Source: Panicum virgatum (Eukaryota; Streptophyta; Magnoliopsida; Poales; Poaceae). From it: 64,000 nucleotides of DNA. Positions within the stretch are counted from its first letter, which is position 1. Each line of letters begins with the position of its first letter. The stretch is from the NCBI RefSeq assembly GCF_016808335.1, contig NC_053137.1, forward strand, positions 11,086,506-11,150,505, given 5' to 3'. The notes under the pieces were generated by a model that was not told where the DNA came from, searched no databases, and worked only from the letters and a program-made list of their open reading frames with translations. Below, piece after piece: positions 10,035 through 22,426 of the stretch. A program made the translations under genes and the position numbers.

Positions 10035-11654
10035 TGAGGAATGTTGAGTACTCTATCCTACTTGTGATGAGTGAATTGTCAACCGTGCGGTGTGATCGTG
10101 CGCTTGGTCTTTGGATTGCAGGTACACGGGCGTCGAGTGTCGACGGGGAGCTGCCGTGGAGGTGCTGTGGCCGATGGACCGTGCGGTGGGCGGCGGTGAA
10201 GGGCAGCCGGGACCGGAGCTCGGACCGGGCGGCAGTTGTGGCGTCCACTCCTGGATCGAGGGCGCAAGCGGCGACGGAAGGCGGGTTTCTTGGTTTGCGC
10301 CACAAAACCAAGGAGGCGGACGGCGATTGAAGATGCCAAGTCGTGGAGGCACGGGCGTCGGTCTCGGGACTGACGGAGGCGACGGGCGTCGACGGCGTCT
10401 AGGGCCTCGCTGCGGGCGAGGAGGTGACGGGCGTCGGGTGGCGTCTAGGGCCGTCAGAAGGCCGAGGCGGGAACGGCGTCTAGGGCCACGGCGTGGAGGC
10501 GGGAATCTTCCCGCGCGTGAGGTTTTGGCGGTTTTCTCAAAACCGGCCATCTACCCGGGTTTCGCGGACCCTCCAAAACCGCGGACTGGATCTTCATCAA
10601 GACGGCGGCATCGCGGAGAAGACTTCGTTTCGAAGAAAGAACCTCGGCTGTCGGATGAGATCATGTACAGGGGGTGCTGCAGGCCAACCGGTCTGACCGG
10701 TCCCTGGCACCGGTCTGACCGGTCTAACCCACCGGTCTGACCGGTCCAGCGCACCGGTCTGACCGGTCCCGCGGGTATAAATACCCCTTCACTTGTGTTA
10801 GGTTAATGGCGGCTTTTGTAATCTGTTCGTGGACTCTCTGTTTCTCCAGGCCGCCGCCCCTGCGTCTCCCTCCCTCTGTTCCTCTCGTTTGAGTTGATTT
10901 TGTCCATGGATTGTTGAAACCTTGTAAGGGATTTGATTGGAAAAGGAGGCCCTATCCTCCTCGTGCCCTCTGGGCTTTTGATTTGATTCAATCCCCTGGT
11001 TTTGTGCCTTGTGCAATGGATTTTCGATTTCGTTTTTGGCACACTTGATTGAGAGGAGACCTCGAGTTCTTTGCTGTGATTTCCGTGCTCCAACTCTGAT
11101 CTAAACCCTCTGGAATCACTGGCGTGTTCGAATTCGAGTTCTTGAGTGTTTGAGAAAACCCCAATCCCTTTTGATCTCCCCCATAATTCTCACGATTCGT
11201 TGATCCTTGGGACTAGATCTTTTGGGGATATGCTCACGGGGTAGGGGCGAAGCAATCCCCCAAGTTTCATCGGTTTTCGTGGTCGTTTGCTCCGGATTCA
11301 CCGTTTGAATCCAATCTCTCGGGGGTTTTCTGGGTGCTACCGGTCAGACCGGTAGGCACGACCGGTCAGACCGGTCCAGCGCACCGGTCAGACCGGTCCA
11401 GCGCACCGGTCAGACCGGTCCAGGCAGACCAGTTCTGTAGTTTTCCCAATTCGCTTCCGATTTGCTTTGTGGTTTCGCTCGCTCGTTCGAGGCCTTTTGT
11501 GTTGGTTTAGCTTTTCCATAGCTATTCCAAACTTTGGCCAGAAACGCTTGAGGGTTTGGGTGATTTTCGGGATATAGGCCGACGGTTTGAATTTCGGAAG
11601 AAATTTTAATCGGCTCCCATTCACCCCCCTCTGGTCGCCGGCTTCGGTCCCACA
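10035..11654 (+). repeat. 3' LTR of E1
   Basis: It has the same length and ends as 2356-3975, with a small number of substitutions. TATA is at 10776. The LTR is followed by the target duplication AGAAA (11655-11659), and then by LINE sequence that continues the left flank. Confidence 0.97.
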
Positions 11655-12125
11655 AGAAACACAGCTGTAATCATCTAGATGTGAGATACATTAAAACTAG
11701 TCCATTTTTCTCGTAACTAGGTTCGTACCCGTGTATTGCTACCGGCGGCGCAAGATTGATAGTACAATACACAGAGCATTCAGCAAGGTGATAAGAATTT
11801 TTTATCATGCAATGGTCTATCATATCCAATGAAAATAGTTAATTCAAGAACATATTTGAGATAATTAAACAATGCTACCCGAACAGGGTATCCGTGGTAT
11901 TGGAGTTCAATTAACGAAAAACGCTGCCGCATTAAGCAGAACAAAATCATGTGCTTTCCTTTCTGTTGTATATATATGCGTCTCCACAACTCACGGGAGG
12001 GCCGTCGTCGAGTTGAAAGACGAACCTCTAGTCGAGTTGAAAGACGAACCTCTAACATATACCTGGAGGCGTCCAGTGAGCCTGCAGATTTCATCATGGC
12101 ATACATCCTCGCCTGCCCTGGGAAC
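11655..12125. repeat. LINE end and copy A flank
   Basis: 11655-11679 completes the LINE fragment, and 11680-11689 is its right target duplication. From 11690, the sequence around ACTAGTCCATTTT resembles 51352-51372 of copy B, so this is the continuation of the duplicated segment. It contains a direct repeat of GTCGAGTTGAAAGACGAACC (12007-12051). The whole stretch from about 11680 to 12125 is absent from copy C, where the sequence jumps at 63898. No gene is recognised. Confidence 0.6.
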
Positions 12126-13105
12126 AAGATGGACGGTGTGCTGAACGGTGACTGGATACGAGGGATGGAATGGTCTCTCGTGGTGTTCATTGGGCTCAAC
12201 TCGGACAGGATGTTCATGGAGGTGGTGAACATGGGCGTAGGGGGGCGGCTGTGTTTAAAATTGTTTGCTTGTTCTTCTTTTGTTTAACTAGCATGGCGAG
12301 ATCTTTTGCCTCTGAGCACATCGGAGATTACGATGAAGCCAGTGCTTTTCATCCATATCTGGAGAAAATTCTGAATCGGTCAAAGATTAGTGTGACTTCG
12401 TACAGTCTTTTGCTACAGCCTGAGTCATGATATAGCCTTCAAAAGTAGGAATCTGAGCTTCTCCAAGCTACCAAGATGGAACTAGTCGGACAATGATTTT
12501 ATTTGCTGCCCTGGAAATGCCTGGAAACTACTCTTTCATTGAGAATTCTTTGCAGTATCTTCAGCATAGGAAGTACGCGGTTGAAACGGCAAAGATAACC
12601 TTTGATGTCTACTAATGATGTGGCTTAGCTCATGGCTTCCAGTGAGTTTCCTTTCCCTTGTCAGGCATTTTGAATTACCGATGCTTCCCAATCCTACTTT
12701 CTGAGAACGAGTGAGGATCAGGTACTTTTGCCTCCTAGCAGCCTGCATTATTGCACTTGCATTATTGTTACAGACAGTCATGATACAGCCTACAGAGTAG
12801 GGAACCTGAGCTTCTCCAATCTACCAAGATGAAACTACTCGGTCTAATTTTGCTGCCCTAGAAAATAATGCCTGAAAACTACTCTTATATTGAGAAATGA
12901 AATAAAATAACATAATGTCACCACAAAATTCTTTTCAGTAACTTAAGTATAGAAATTACATGGCCATTAACAACATCTTTGATGTCTAGTAATGCTGTGA
13001 CTTGGCTCAAGGCTTCCCGTGAGCCCCCTTTCCCTTGTCAGGCATTTTGAATTACCGATGCTTCCCAATCCCACGTTCTAAGAACGAGTGACGACCAGTT
13101 GCTTT
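12126..13105. repeat. Copy A right part with an internal tandem module
   Basis: 12126-12231 matches 63899-64000. 12290-12720 matches the two sides of E2 (52697-52717 joined to 62528-62974), so it shows the E2 target empty. Within it, about 12420-12760 and 12775-13105 are tandem diverged copies sharing GAGCTTCTCCAA, CTACCAAGATG and CAGGCATTTTGAATTACCGA. A third partial copy is at about 14500-14560. Short frames differ between copies and no protein family is evident. Confidence 0.7.
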
Positions 13106-14560
13106 TGCCATCTAGCAGCTTCAACTGTAGCTTGACTTTTTATAGCTCAAAGTACTGCAGTGAGTAGAAATAAGGAAACTTGTATCTATGAAAAACCACT
13201 AGACCATATAAAGAGCTTATCATCGCTTTTCTTAGTACTCCTACATCTTTATTGAGTAAATTCATGGATTGTACCTTCCTTCTCATCTCAGAATTGAATG
13301 ACTTTGAGCTACCAGGCCCTGGGGTGTAACTGTTTATAGATAGAAACCTTACAGAAAATAAATATAATACAATTATCTCTCCATAATATCTTTGTGGAAT
13401 TATATTCAGAATTATTGTGTCCTGGGCCTATTGCAGGCTGCAGCAAGTGATTCGCAGTAGATACACATAATGTTAAAAGAAGTGTAAATTAATTCATATA
13501 TATCAATCACGTAGTTGAGGGCAAAAAATTAAAGCCAAATTTTTTTTGTGCTACTCAAATGCAGGGAGGCGTCCCTACAGACTTTCACATCCTATGGTGC
13601 GATAATGCGTTGAACCTATTGCCCTAGTTCATGCTATATATAGCTCAAAAACTCCAGCCCTCTACAGCTAAAACGAGAACTCCAGCCATGTACATCTAAA
13701 ACTCATTGCTTTGGTAGTAAAAGGATTCATTCTGCTTTCATGAGCAAACAAATGACCAACGAGCAACAGAATCATCATATCGGAATGGGATGCATCTGGA
13801 TATAAGCTAGTATGCCCTCCCAAGGGCCTTGCCATCTCTAGTAGTTGGCTACCACATTTGGATCAAGCCCTGCTTGCTTGCAAAAACACTATAGAACATT
13901 GCGGTAGCCTGCCACGGACATAAGCCTCCGGACAGGTGGGCTGCAACGTCGTTAAACTTTGGGGCCACATGAGCTGGTCATTTTCCCTGTGCAATTCAGC
14001 AGCAACAGTACAAAAGAGGAGCCGTCTATAGCGCTTCAAGGAGATCGATTAGAACCTGGCTTTGCCCTCTTCTCATTACTCCCTCGAAATCTGTCTCCGA
14101 ATCCCTTATCCTTACAGTAGCACAGGCTGTTTTGTTCATCTGAATCCCTCCTGCCTTGTTGTACACTTGACTTGAATCTGTCATGGAACTGAAGTGTTTG
14201 CATTGTGCTTGTGTTCGGTGATTGGGTGTGCCAGCCAGGAACCTAACATCGAGTCATCCACGAATCCCACAAGGCAAGTGTTCAAAGGACTGCCTAAGAG
14301 CTAAGCCTGGCCATGAGCTGGTTCATTGGGTGAATGGTAAATGCAATCACGACGTGGCCTAACAGGCAGTGCATCCGAGAGACGTTGTCGTTGCTGCGCC
14401 GCACCCATATGAAGAATCAGACGGAGGGCGACAAGAACAGAGGCGGCACGGTAAGTTCCTGACTCTGCCAATGGTATATATCATGTACCTGACGTAGTAA
14501 TGCTGTGAGGCTTGGCTCAAGGCTTCCTGTGAGCCCCCTTTCCCTTGTCAAGCATCTTGA
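13106..14560. other. Non-coding stretch
   Basis: Mostly AT-rich unique-looking sequence without an open frame of useful length. The only recognisable part is the partial module copy near 14500-14560 (GAGCCCCCTTTCCCTTGTCA). I see no gene, RNA or transposon end here. Confidence 0.5.
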
Positions 14561-15746
14561 ATTATATTATTACTCTAATCTAGGTGTCTTCAAATTTGAA
14601 GGATTGGAGAAGCTAGCATGCACACGTATGTTGATTATGTTCCCCCTAGATTAGAGTTGCACTAACTCATTATAGTAATTGCATTGCTTTCAGGTACAAA
14701 TTTTATGGCTTCTGAGTATGCAATTTTATCTGTTACGTTGTCTTTGTGGAAAACACTAGATTTTTTTATCTAACCATAGTAATAAAATGTATCTGTTAAT
14801 TGTATATATGTGGGAGATACTAGAATTCTTCTTTTTATATGAGACATAGTATAACTCTTTACATTGTACATGTGGGGAAGCTCGAATTTCAGTCAGGGCC
14901 GCCTCTATTATAATTTTAAGGGCTCTTGGGCAGGCAAGAAGATAGGGGCTCATCTTATCTTATTATTACTAATTGGAGGCTCTTTTAAAGTCTCCATATG
15001 AAACCACCTAGGATCTTAGGTGAAAATTTTTTAAAAAAATAGAAGAATTCTAGAAATTCTTACAAACATCAGAAACATCCACCCATGAATCAGACAACTC
15101 TAATTATAACAGTCATTAGATTTCTTATCTTTCCTAATAAATTTCCCACATCTGCAATTACAAAAATAGACTAAAGTAACCCCTAAACGTGTATGTAAAT
15201 TACCCACATCTGTTATTATAAAAAATCTAAAGTAACCCTCTAATCTTCGTGTAAATTACCCGCCTATGCCATTATAAACATAATGCAAATAACCTCCTAA
15301 ATTTGTATTAAATTATCTAACTATGTCATTAGTAAAAAGTAAAGTAACCCCTAAATCTGAATCTAAATTATATAATTATAACAAAATATTAAAATGCACT
15401 TATATAAAATTATAATTATTATTTATATCATTATTAATATGTTATTTATGTTATTATTCATATAAAAATACTACCCAGCGATATGTATCACCATGTATTC
15501 ATGTATGATGCAAGAGATAATATGAATTCACAAATAAATGGTTCAATTAAATATATATCAAACACATATAGAAGTGTGATGCAAAATAAAATTTATTATA
15601 TAATGATAAGTATGTATTTTAGAGTGTGTGTTAGAATATATAATAGATGAAAGAGAGCGTGAGATAGATAATCATAATTATTAGCTATAAGCCTTATTTT
15701 TATATTATTCTAATTAGTCCGTGCGGGAGCACGAGTTGATATGCTA
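14561..15746 (+). mobile_element. Helitron-like 3' end with degenerate internal repeats (left end not found)
   Basis: The right end reads CCGTGCGGGAGCACG, a short GC hairpin, followed about ten bases later by ATGCTAGT (ending about 15746). A hairpin plus CTAG followed by T is the classic Helitron 3' terminus. Upstream, about 15110-15400, there are four or five degenerate units of about 70 bp built on AATTACCCACATCTG and AAAGTAACCCCTAAA. No Rep/helicase protein is present, so this would be a non-autonomous or truncated copy. The left boundary is arbitrary. Confidence 0.45.
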
Positions 15747-17100
15747 GTTTGACTAATTTTTAGTATCAAAATTACAGTATATAGTACGAATAATAAAAAT
15801 TACTTTGTAATATATGTATAGCTCATAAAATATAATAGTAGTGTAACCTCAATATAAAAATATAATGCTTAGTTTCTTGTATAAAATAATTATATGTACT
15901 AATTACCTATGTGTGATGGGCTTTCAAAGCTCATTATATGGGCTTTCAAATATGTAAAAGTTATATAAAATATTATATCTCTATTTATTTTTAAAGTAAG
16001 CAATAATTTCTTGGTCCGTCGATAGAAATCCGGACAAATCTATCAGAATTCCAATTGGAACCGAACAATCAATATGTCTCGCACGATCACGGCACGACCT
16101 GTACACACGAAATGAAAGGGTACAAAGTTGGTGATCTTAGATAGGTCTATTATATTACCTGTAGCAACAAACACAAAGTGAAAAGGGTACAAAGTTGGTA
16201 TATTATGTAAGTCTATTATCTTACCCATATTATGTAGGTTTATTATATACCAGTAGCAACGCACGGGCACTATGTTAGTGTAATAAAAATAACTATTGTG
16301 ATGTGCTTTACCCCCAGCTCAAGCCCCGGCGGTCGTAATTAGGGGTGGTGAAGGGTCTTTAAATTTGACTTCGATTATCTAAAGGCCGAACCTTGCCGGA
16401 CTCTAATCTTATACAATTTTGAGCTAAAAATATATAAGGATCAACCTTGAATTGTGAAGAGACTAATAGAGCCCTGGCCTATTATCACCTCTAGTTGCAC
16501 TGCACCCCCCCTCCAAACGGGGTGCTGCTCAGGGTCATGTATGTGACTCCGAGTGGACCTGTCACACCTACTCTCTCCCTCCAAGATTCTGTGTTTTAGG
16601 CCTAAAATTAGCCCAACAAACTGGCCCACTTGTGTTTTTTTGCTGGAACAATTTTTTTTGTTTCGAAATAATTTTTTTGTTGCTCGAACAATAACAATTG
16701 TTCCAGCAACAAAAAAATTATTCCATAACAAAAAAAATAATTATTGGGCTTTGTGTGATAATTTGACTGCCAGTAACACGTGTGACTCCTAACATTTGCA
16801 CTCCAAGCCAGCACTAGATGCAGTATAAGGAGGTTCGTATATTTTGGCTGAATTCTTCTTCTGGCTTCTTCATCCTTCTCCACCTCTCTCAGATTTTGTT
16901 TTGGCTGCTCCCTCCTCTGAGTGTTCATTCGATTCTGTCGCCGCTTCCTGCTTTCTTTCCTGTATACATTGCGCAAGGGAAATTTCTGTATTTTTATGAA
17001 TTCTATTTCTTTTTTACATGCATTCTATTTGTTTCTACAGAGATATCAATGTTAGCCCAAAATAGCTATTGGGCTTTTAGTTTAAGTGCCATAAATTTCA
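15747..17100. other. AT-rich non-coding stretch
   Basis: No convincing gene. An imperfect inverted repeat lies at 16636-16745 around TTGTTCCAGCAACAAAAAAA and its partner. 16130-16260 has direct repeats of GGGTACAAAGTTGGT (about 16118 and 16186). 16840-17100 has a pyrimidine-rich open frame without family resemblance. Confidence 0.4.
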
Positions 17101-17104
17101 GCCC

Positions 17105-17290
17105 CCATAGGCATCCCAGTCCCGCTCTACACACACTAACGGGTCAACTAACGGGTTTGTTTGTGCGCCCGGTAGCTGAACAGGCAGTCCCGCTCTACAC
17201 ACACTAACGGGCCCACACACACTAACGGGTCCACTAACGGGTTTGTTTTGGTGGGCCCGTTAGCTGTATTGGGTTGTTCGCAGACCCGTT
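17105..17290. repeat. Short repeats of CACTAACGGG / CTAACGGGTTTGTTT
   Basis: CTACACACACTAACGGG occurs twice (about 17127 and 17195). CTAACGGGTTTGTTT also occurs twice (about 17148 and 17233), with further ACGGG units and the inverse CCCGTTAG near 17260 and 17284. It looks like a locally duplicated sequence. The function is unknown. Confidence 0.6.
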
Positions 17291-17698
17291 AGGACAATAA
17301 TCTGTACAGATCTGTAAGACATTTTGATTTGTCTTAAGTTTAAAAGTAGTTTAGGTTTGATCAAATTTAAAGATAATAATATTAGCATATAATACATCAA
17401 ATAAGTAAATTATAAAAATATATTTCATAATGGATCTAATTATTTTCATTTGACATTATTCAAAATATTATCACTTTTTTTATAAATTTGATAAAATTTA
17501 GAACGATTTAACTTAGAATAAATTAAAATATCTTACATTTTAGACTAAAATTAAAATACCTTACATTTTAGAATGAAAGGAGCACTGCTTTTCTCCGATA
17601 CCAATTATTCATCATAGAGCAAAAGCACGTACTGATAAGTGCTGATAGCACGTGCCCGTGTCCTCTCGCTGGCTGTCGTGTCCTCCTTGTGTTATTTA
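17291..17698. other. AT-rich region downstream of the AAA-ATPase pseudogene
   Basis: AT-rich sequence with paired phrases ending in CTTACATTTTAGA near 17535 and 17560 that resemble a decayed Stowaway MITE. It includes the 3' flank of the minus-strand AAA-ATPase remnant. No gene is seen. Confidence 0.4.
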
Positions 17699-18498
17699 TC
17701 ATGGACGATTTCTGCAACTTGTTCCTTTATTTGCTTTTGCTTTGTCGTCCTTGGCGGCGCCATCGTCCTTGGCGTTCCTCAGAGCCACAACGAGACCCTC
17801 GAGGCACGCGGCGGCATCCCTCTTCTCGGTGCGTATCAGGTGCTCGGCAACATCCGCCGGAGACATGTCGACCTCCGCCAGCAGCTTCTGTATCTCGCCG
17901 AACAGGTGGAAGAACTGGCTCTCGTTCAATATGTTTGTGTCCAGGTAGTTGCGGGCCAGCAGCTGGAATGCCTCGTAGCGGCAGTAAGGACATCTCGATG
18001 TGCTTGTCCATCCTGCCTCGCCGGATCAGCGCCGGGTCCAGATTGTCCTTGTTGTTGGTGGTGAAGATGATGATGCGCTCGCCGCCGCATGCCGACCATA
18101 GCCCGTCAATGAAGTTGAGCAGCCCGGAGAGAGTGAGCTTGGTGTCCTCGTCGTCCTTGTCATCCTCCTTCGGCGGCAAGGTCGTGTTGCTGCTCTCGCC
18201 GCCGGACCTGTTGTGGGGCTTGTTGTCGCTGCGCTTTGTGGTAAGGTGGACGGAGCGGTCAATGTCCTCGATGACGATGATTGACTTGTCCGTCGTCAGG
18301 ACGAAGAGCTTCCGCAGCTCGGTGTTGTTCTTGACGGCCATGAGCTCCAGGTCATAGACATCGTATTCAAGATGCTTGGCTATGGCGGCGATCATGGTGG
18401 ACTTGCCGGTGCCTGGGGGCCCGAACAGCAGGTAGCCTCGCTTCCATGCCCTGCCGATCCTGGTGTAGTAGTCCTTCCCCTGCTTGAAGGCGTCGAGG
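17699..18498 (-). pseudogene. BCS1-like AAA-ATPase, catalytic C-terminal part (3' half of split gene)
   Basis: The minus strand encodes the AAA+ domain of the plant BCS1/HSR4-like family: Walker A GPPGTGKST (about 18405-18431), Walker B IIVIEDIDRS, a low-complexity acidic insert, sensor region IIIFTTNNKDNLDPALIRRG, and then the family's C-terminal helical part ending at 17699. These are membrane-anchored ATPases, often mitochondrial, and some respond to pathogens. A one-base insertion near 17984-17990, directly after DKHIEMS, shifts the frame. The remaining family residues (QFFHLFGEIQKLLAEV) continue in the next frame. The N-terminal part lies 19.6 kb away at 38113-38771, separated by the large MULE. 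Its first base here, at 18498, is inside the 11-bp target duplication. Confidence 0.92.
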
Positions 18499-18536
18499 CC
18501 AAATGTTTTGGTGTCCTATGGCGGACGTACCCACCC
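18499..18536 (+). repeat. Left terminal inverted repeat of the giant MULE
   Basis: It contains GGTGTCCTATGGCGGACG followed by TACCCA, matching the inverse of the right end with a two-base difference in the middle. The preceding 11 bases (18488-18498) are the left target duplication. Confidence 0.8.
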
Positions 18537-18954
18537 CCATCGACGGTCAGGCATTTGTCATTTAGATTCGCGCCGACGTTTGAGGTGACGGAAGAATAGC
18601 CAACGTTTGATGCCTCGCGCGCAGGAAGTCAAACTGGGCAAGCGGGCCGGCAACTCGTTTTCACATTGGCTGTTCTCACCGAACAGGTTTTAAAAGAATT
18701 ACTTTATTATTTTTTTTAAAAAAAGTCTATAATCGAGGCTTAGCCTGCAAGCGTTCAGCTTCGTACAGGCGAGGATAAGGATACGAGACCAGCACTGTTT
18801 TGTAGCTCGATTTATACGAGTTATTTCCTTGCGGTCTCCTCGTTAGAGCAATCCCCATGGATTGCGATGCGTCCAGTTAAACTCGCCCTTGCTTAACCCA
18901 GGTTTCACCAGTCGCCCTCGCTTAACCCAGGTTTCACCAGAACAAGAGGGAATC

Positions 18955-21934
18955 ATGAATATAGATCTAGATTTGGGAGTAGCAGAGATGATTCGGGACA
19001 AATTTGTGGGAGTTGATTCAGGTCAGATTGAAGGAAATGGACAGGAGGGTGGAGAAGCTGGAGCAGAGGAAGTTGAGCTTGCATTGGAGGCTGGTAATGT
19101 GATCACCGAGCGACGGATAGGTTGGACGAGGTTAGTACATCTACATCGTTTCAAATTTCGGAACTTCGTTTTTTTTGCTCGATCGTTTGTTATATTCACC
19201 ATCCAAATTTCGTTGGTCTTGTAGGAAATCAGCTAGGGAAGGCCCGTCCGAGCGGATTGCTGTAAACGAGGAGAGTGCGATTACAAGGGCACTGAGCCAA
19301 GCAGCTAGGAATCGAGGATCTCCAATTTTCCAACCTCTGGAGGGTACATTATTCAGTAGTAGCGAAGAGGCGAGAGATTTCTTTAATCTTTATTCATGGG
19401 AGATTGGGTTTGGAATTCGTTATGGTCGTAGCAACAAGAATAATAAAGGGTACACAACCAGGCAAGATATTGTTTGTTCTTGTGAGGTTAGTGTCGATTC
19501 AGCTCTCTTTTTTTCGCTCTCTTTTATTTTCCCTCCTTGTTGCTGGTGTTATATTATTGTTAATCATTCGTTGTATGTTTCTAAATCATAAATAATTAAG
19601 CGTTGGGACAAATTTGTCAGGGATCACCGCGAACCAAGAATTGTGCGTCTATCAGGACTGGATGTAAAGTTATGATAAGGCTGCTGAGAACAAGTGATCA
19701 TGGGTGGTACATTAGTCGAGTTAGCACAAGCCACAACCACAAATTATCAGAGGGGTATGCAGAGAAGAAACAGTGGAATTCTCACAGCATGATTGATCCG
19801 AGCACTAAGTATTTCATCAAGAAACTTCGAGACAACAATGTCAGTATTGGAAGGGTTTGCAGCATTATTGGTGTCACAGATAGTAGTGCTATGAATCCAG
19901 TTCGTAAAGAGACCATCAGATCACTCTGCGCGAAGGTAGCAAGGGAAAATATGGCTGATGACATTGGTAAAACTGTCCAACTTTTACGGGAAATGAAAAT
20001 CAAAGATCCACTTATGGAAGTGAGGTTCAAGGTTGATGAGAAGGGCACAGTTAAATCTATGCTTTGGTGTACTGGAAAGAATAGGATGGATTACAAGAAC
20101 TTCGGTGATGTTGTCACATTTGATACAACCTATCGTACCAATTTGTACAGCTTGCCGTTTGGAATTTTTATCGGTGTTAATTGCCATTTTCAGTCAATTA
20201 TTTTTGGTGGCGTTCTTTTGTCTACTGAGACAGCAGAAGACTTCCAATGGGCATTTCAAAATTTCATCGAGATGATGGATGGATCAGTTCCAATAACTGT
20301 GCTGACAGGTGAGTTAAGTTCACACAAGTAGGGGGGCCTAATTGCATAATTTTGATGCATTTTTCTGTATGAAAGTATGTTGTATGTAGTACTATGTGAC
20401 TTTTTTCTAGTGGTTTAGTTTGAGTTTTTTTTAGCCCGTTGCTTTTTCTGGCTTGAATGATGTGTAGATCAATGCGCGGCAATGGGAAAGGCAATTCGTA
20501 CTGTTTTGCCTGGGACACGTCATCGATGGTGTCGTTGGCATGTCTTGAAGAGTGCTAAGAAGAAGTTAGGGAAAGTTATTGCGAGACACAAGCAATTCAA
20601 AAGTGATTTCTATAATCTCATCACCAACGAGACATGTGTTGATAGTTTTGAATTGTCGTGGAAGAAGTTGATCATAAAGTACCGGCTTGTGAAGAGCAAG
20701 TATATGCTAAGACTTTACAAGCATAGGGAAAAATGGGCCAAACCATACTTTATGAGTGTTTTTTGTGCTGGGATGACGAGCACGCAAAGGAGTGAAAGTG
20801 CAAATCACATGCTTAAGAGGTATATTCAGAAGGCTGCGCCTATGCACCTGTTTGTAAGCAAGTTCAATGAGTTCCTTTGTGATCGGACAGAGCAAGAGGC
20901 TCGGGAGCAACATGTAACAAAAATGGTAAGTAAATGGTGTATCCCTTTTATCATTCTCCATTGTTATTAGGCAAATGTATCCATCTTTTTTCGTTTTGGA
21001 CTTTTTCTGAATTGATTAATATACATTGTTCAGGTTACAAGGAGAATGAGGGTAGGGGCTCCGATTGAAGAGCATGCCGATTTAGTGTATACTCGTGCAA
21101 TGTATGAGAAATTTTATGATGAGTTATTCGAGGCTGGGAAGTTTTGTGTTCAGAGGGAAGATGGCAATGACAGGTTCATTGTTTCCTCTGCGAAGTTGAG
21201 CTCAGATGGTGTACAAAAAAAATATGTTGTTACTCTGCACGGAGAGGATTTCATGTCTTGCCAGTGTGGTCTGTATGAGCATCTAGGTATGCTGTGCCGG
21301 CATGCTCTAAAGGTAATATGATTTACTCCTTTTTTGTGTGCTTAAGTACATTGTACTTTGCTGCAATTATTAATGGGAGAGTTATTTTTCGCTCGTTGAT
21401 ATATACGTGTGTTTGTATAATCTTTCCCCTATTTTTCTGTTCCAGGTTTTGTTACATTTGGATAGGCAAGAAATTCCAAAGTTTAATATAATGAGAAGAT
21501 GGACAAAGGAGGCGGTTGTTTACAAAGCTCATGGAGAACAAACTGATATAGCTTCAGATGCAGACCAAATGAGGAAGAAGGCTTTGATGTTGCAGACTCT
21601 TCAAATTGTGCATGGACCTTCACCGGTGGATGAGCAGATGTTCAGGAATGCTATGGAAGCGTTGAGGCCCGCTGACCGAACGCAGCGGGAGGATCCACCA
21701 TTTGATGGACAGTATCAGTGTAGTTTGCATGATGATGCTGGGCCGGTGCCTTTATCGTGCCCTCCAAGGACAATGAAGGGTGGTCGACCTCCTAGCACTG
21801 GGCTTAATGCTTGGATATCGAGGAAAGACAAGAGAAGGACTCTTGACTCTTCACTGAGGGATCCAATTTCCGAAGATTGGCCAGAGGAAGAGATGCCTCC
21901 TAGCAAGAAGACCCGGTGCTTAAAAGATATCTGA
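18955..21934 (+). CDS. FAR1-type MULE transposase (six exons, 783 aa)
   Basis: Exons read as 18955-19130, 19225-19486, 19621-20308, 20468-20925, 21034-21312 and 21446-21934. All junctions are GT-AG and the phases are consistent, giving an uninterrupted 783-residue protein. An N-terminal acidic region is followed by a FAR1 DNA-binding domain (about residues 106-200, with EARDFFNLYSWEIGFGIRYG). The MULE transposase core has Asp314 (FDTTY), Asp376 (TDQC) and Glu485 (QRSESAN), fitting the DDE triad. A SWIM zinc finger (CQCGLYEHLGMLCRH) starts at residue 604. The C-terminus is basic (PPSKKTRC). FAR1/FHY3 regulators derive from such transposases, so a domesticated FAR1-related gene is an alternative. 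Its position just inside the left end, intact catalytic residues and flanking target duplication favour an active-type transposase. The upstream in-frame ATG at 18862 is possible but less likely. Confidence 0.92.
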
Positions 21935-22426
21935 ATGTTTCTTGACCAATCACAGTATCATTGATGCCAACAAATGTTTACATTGGAAGTATGTCTGGTG
22001 GCAGTACATTGGTGTCTAAAATAAATAGTTTGCGCATTTTATTCGATGATGCTCATCATAAACCTAGTTTATGAACAAAATGTAGCACGGATTAATATTA
22101 TGCCGTCCGATGTCTAATACTGCTGTAATATATTCTTAAGTTGCATTGTTCAATTGTCGTTGGTGTAATCAACAATCCCCTGATTGACATGATGTCGCTG
22201 CACTGATGTTTTTACTGGATGTCTGTTCGGCTCCTCTTGGAAGCTGACTTAATTTGTGGGCTTGGGGTAGTGTCATACTTTGCTGCGTCCATAGGCTGTG
22301 GAGATGGTGTCATCAGTTGGTCAACTGCATTAATTTGAAAACATTAGCATCAGTGATTCCAACATTATTTCTGTTCCAAGATGGCATTTTGATGCATTAG
22401 CAGACCGTTCAATTGGTCTCCATTTG

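Larger units (their letters stand above)
2356..11654 (+). mobile_element. Copia (Sirevirus-type) LTR retrotransposon E1, complete but defective
   Basis: Both LTRs are 1620 bp and begin TGAGG and end CACA. The 5-bp target duplication AGAAA is exact (2351-2355 and 11655-11659). A primer-binding site for initiator tRNA-Met follows the 5' LTR by two bases. The internal part carries gag remnants, then protease, integrase, reverse transcriptase and RNase H in copia order. The roughly 1.4-kb tract after RNase H with repeated AGGGGGAG motifs before the final polypurine tract is a Sirevirus trait. The gag start is deleted, and pol has one stop and one frameshift, so it cannot be autonomous. By eye the LTRs differ at only a few dozen positions at most, which implies a fairly recent insertion. 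Confidence 0.97.
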
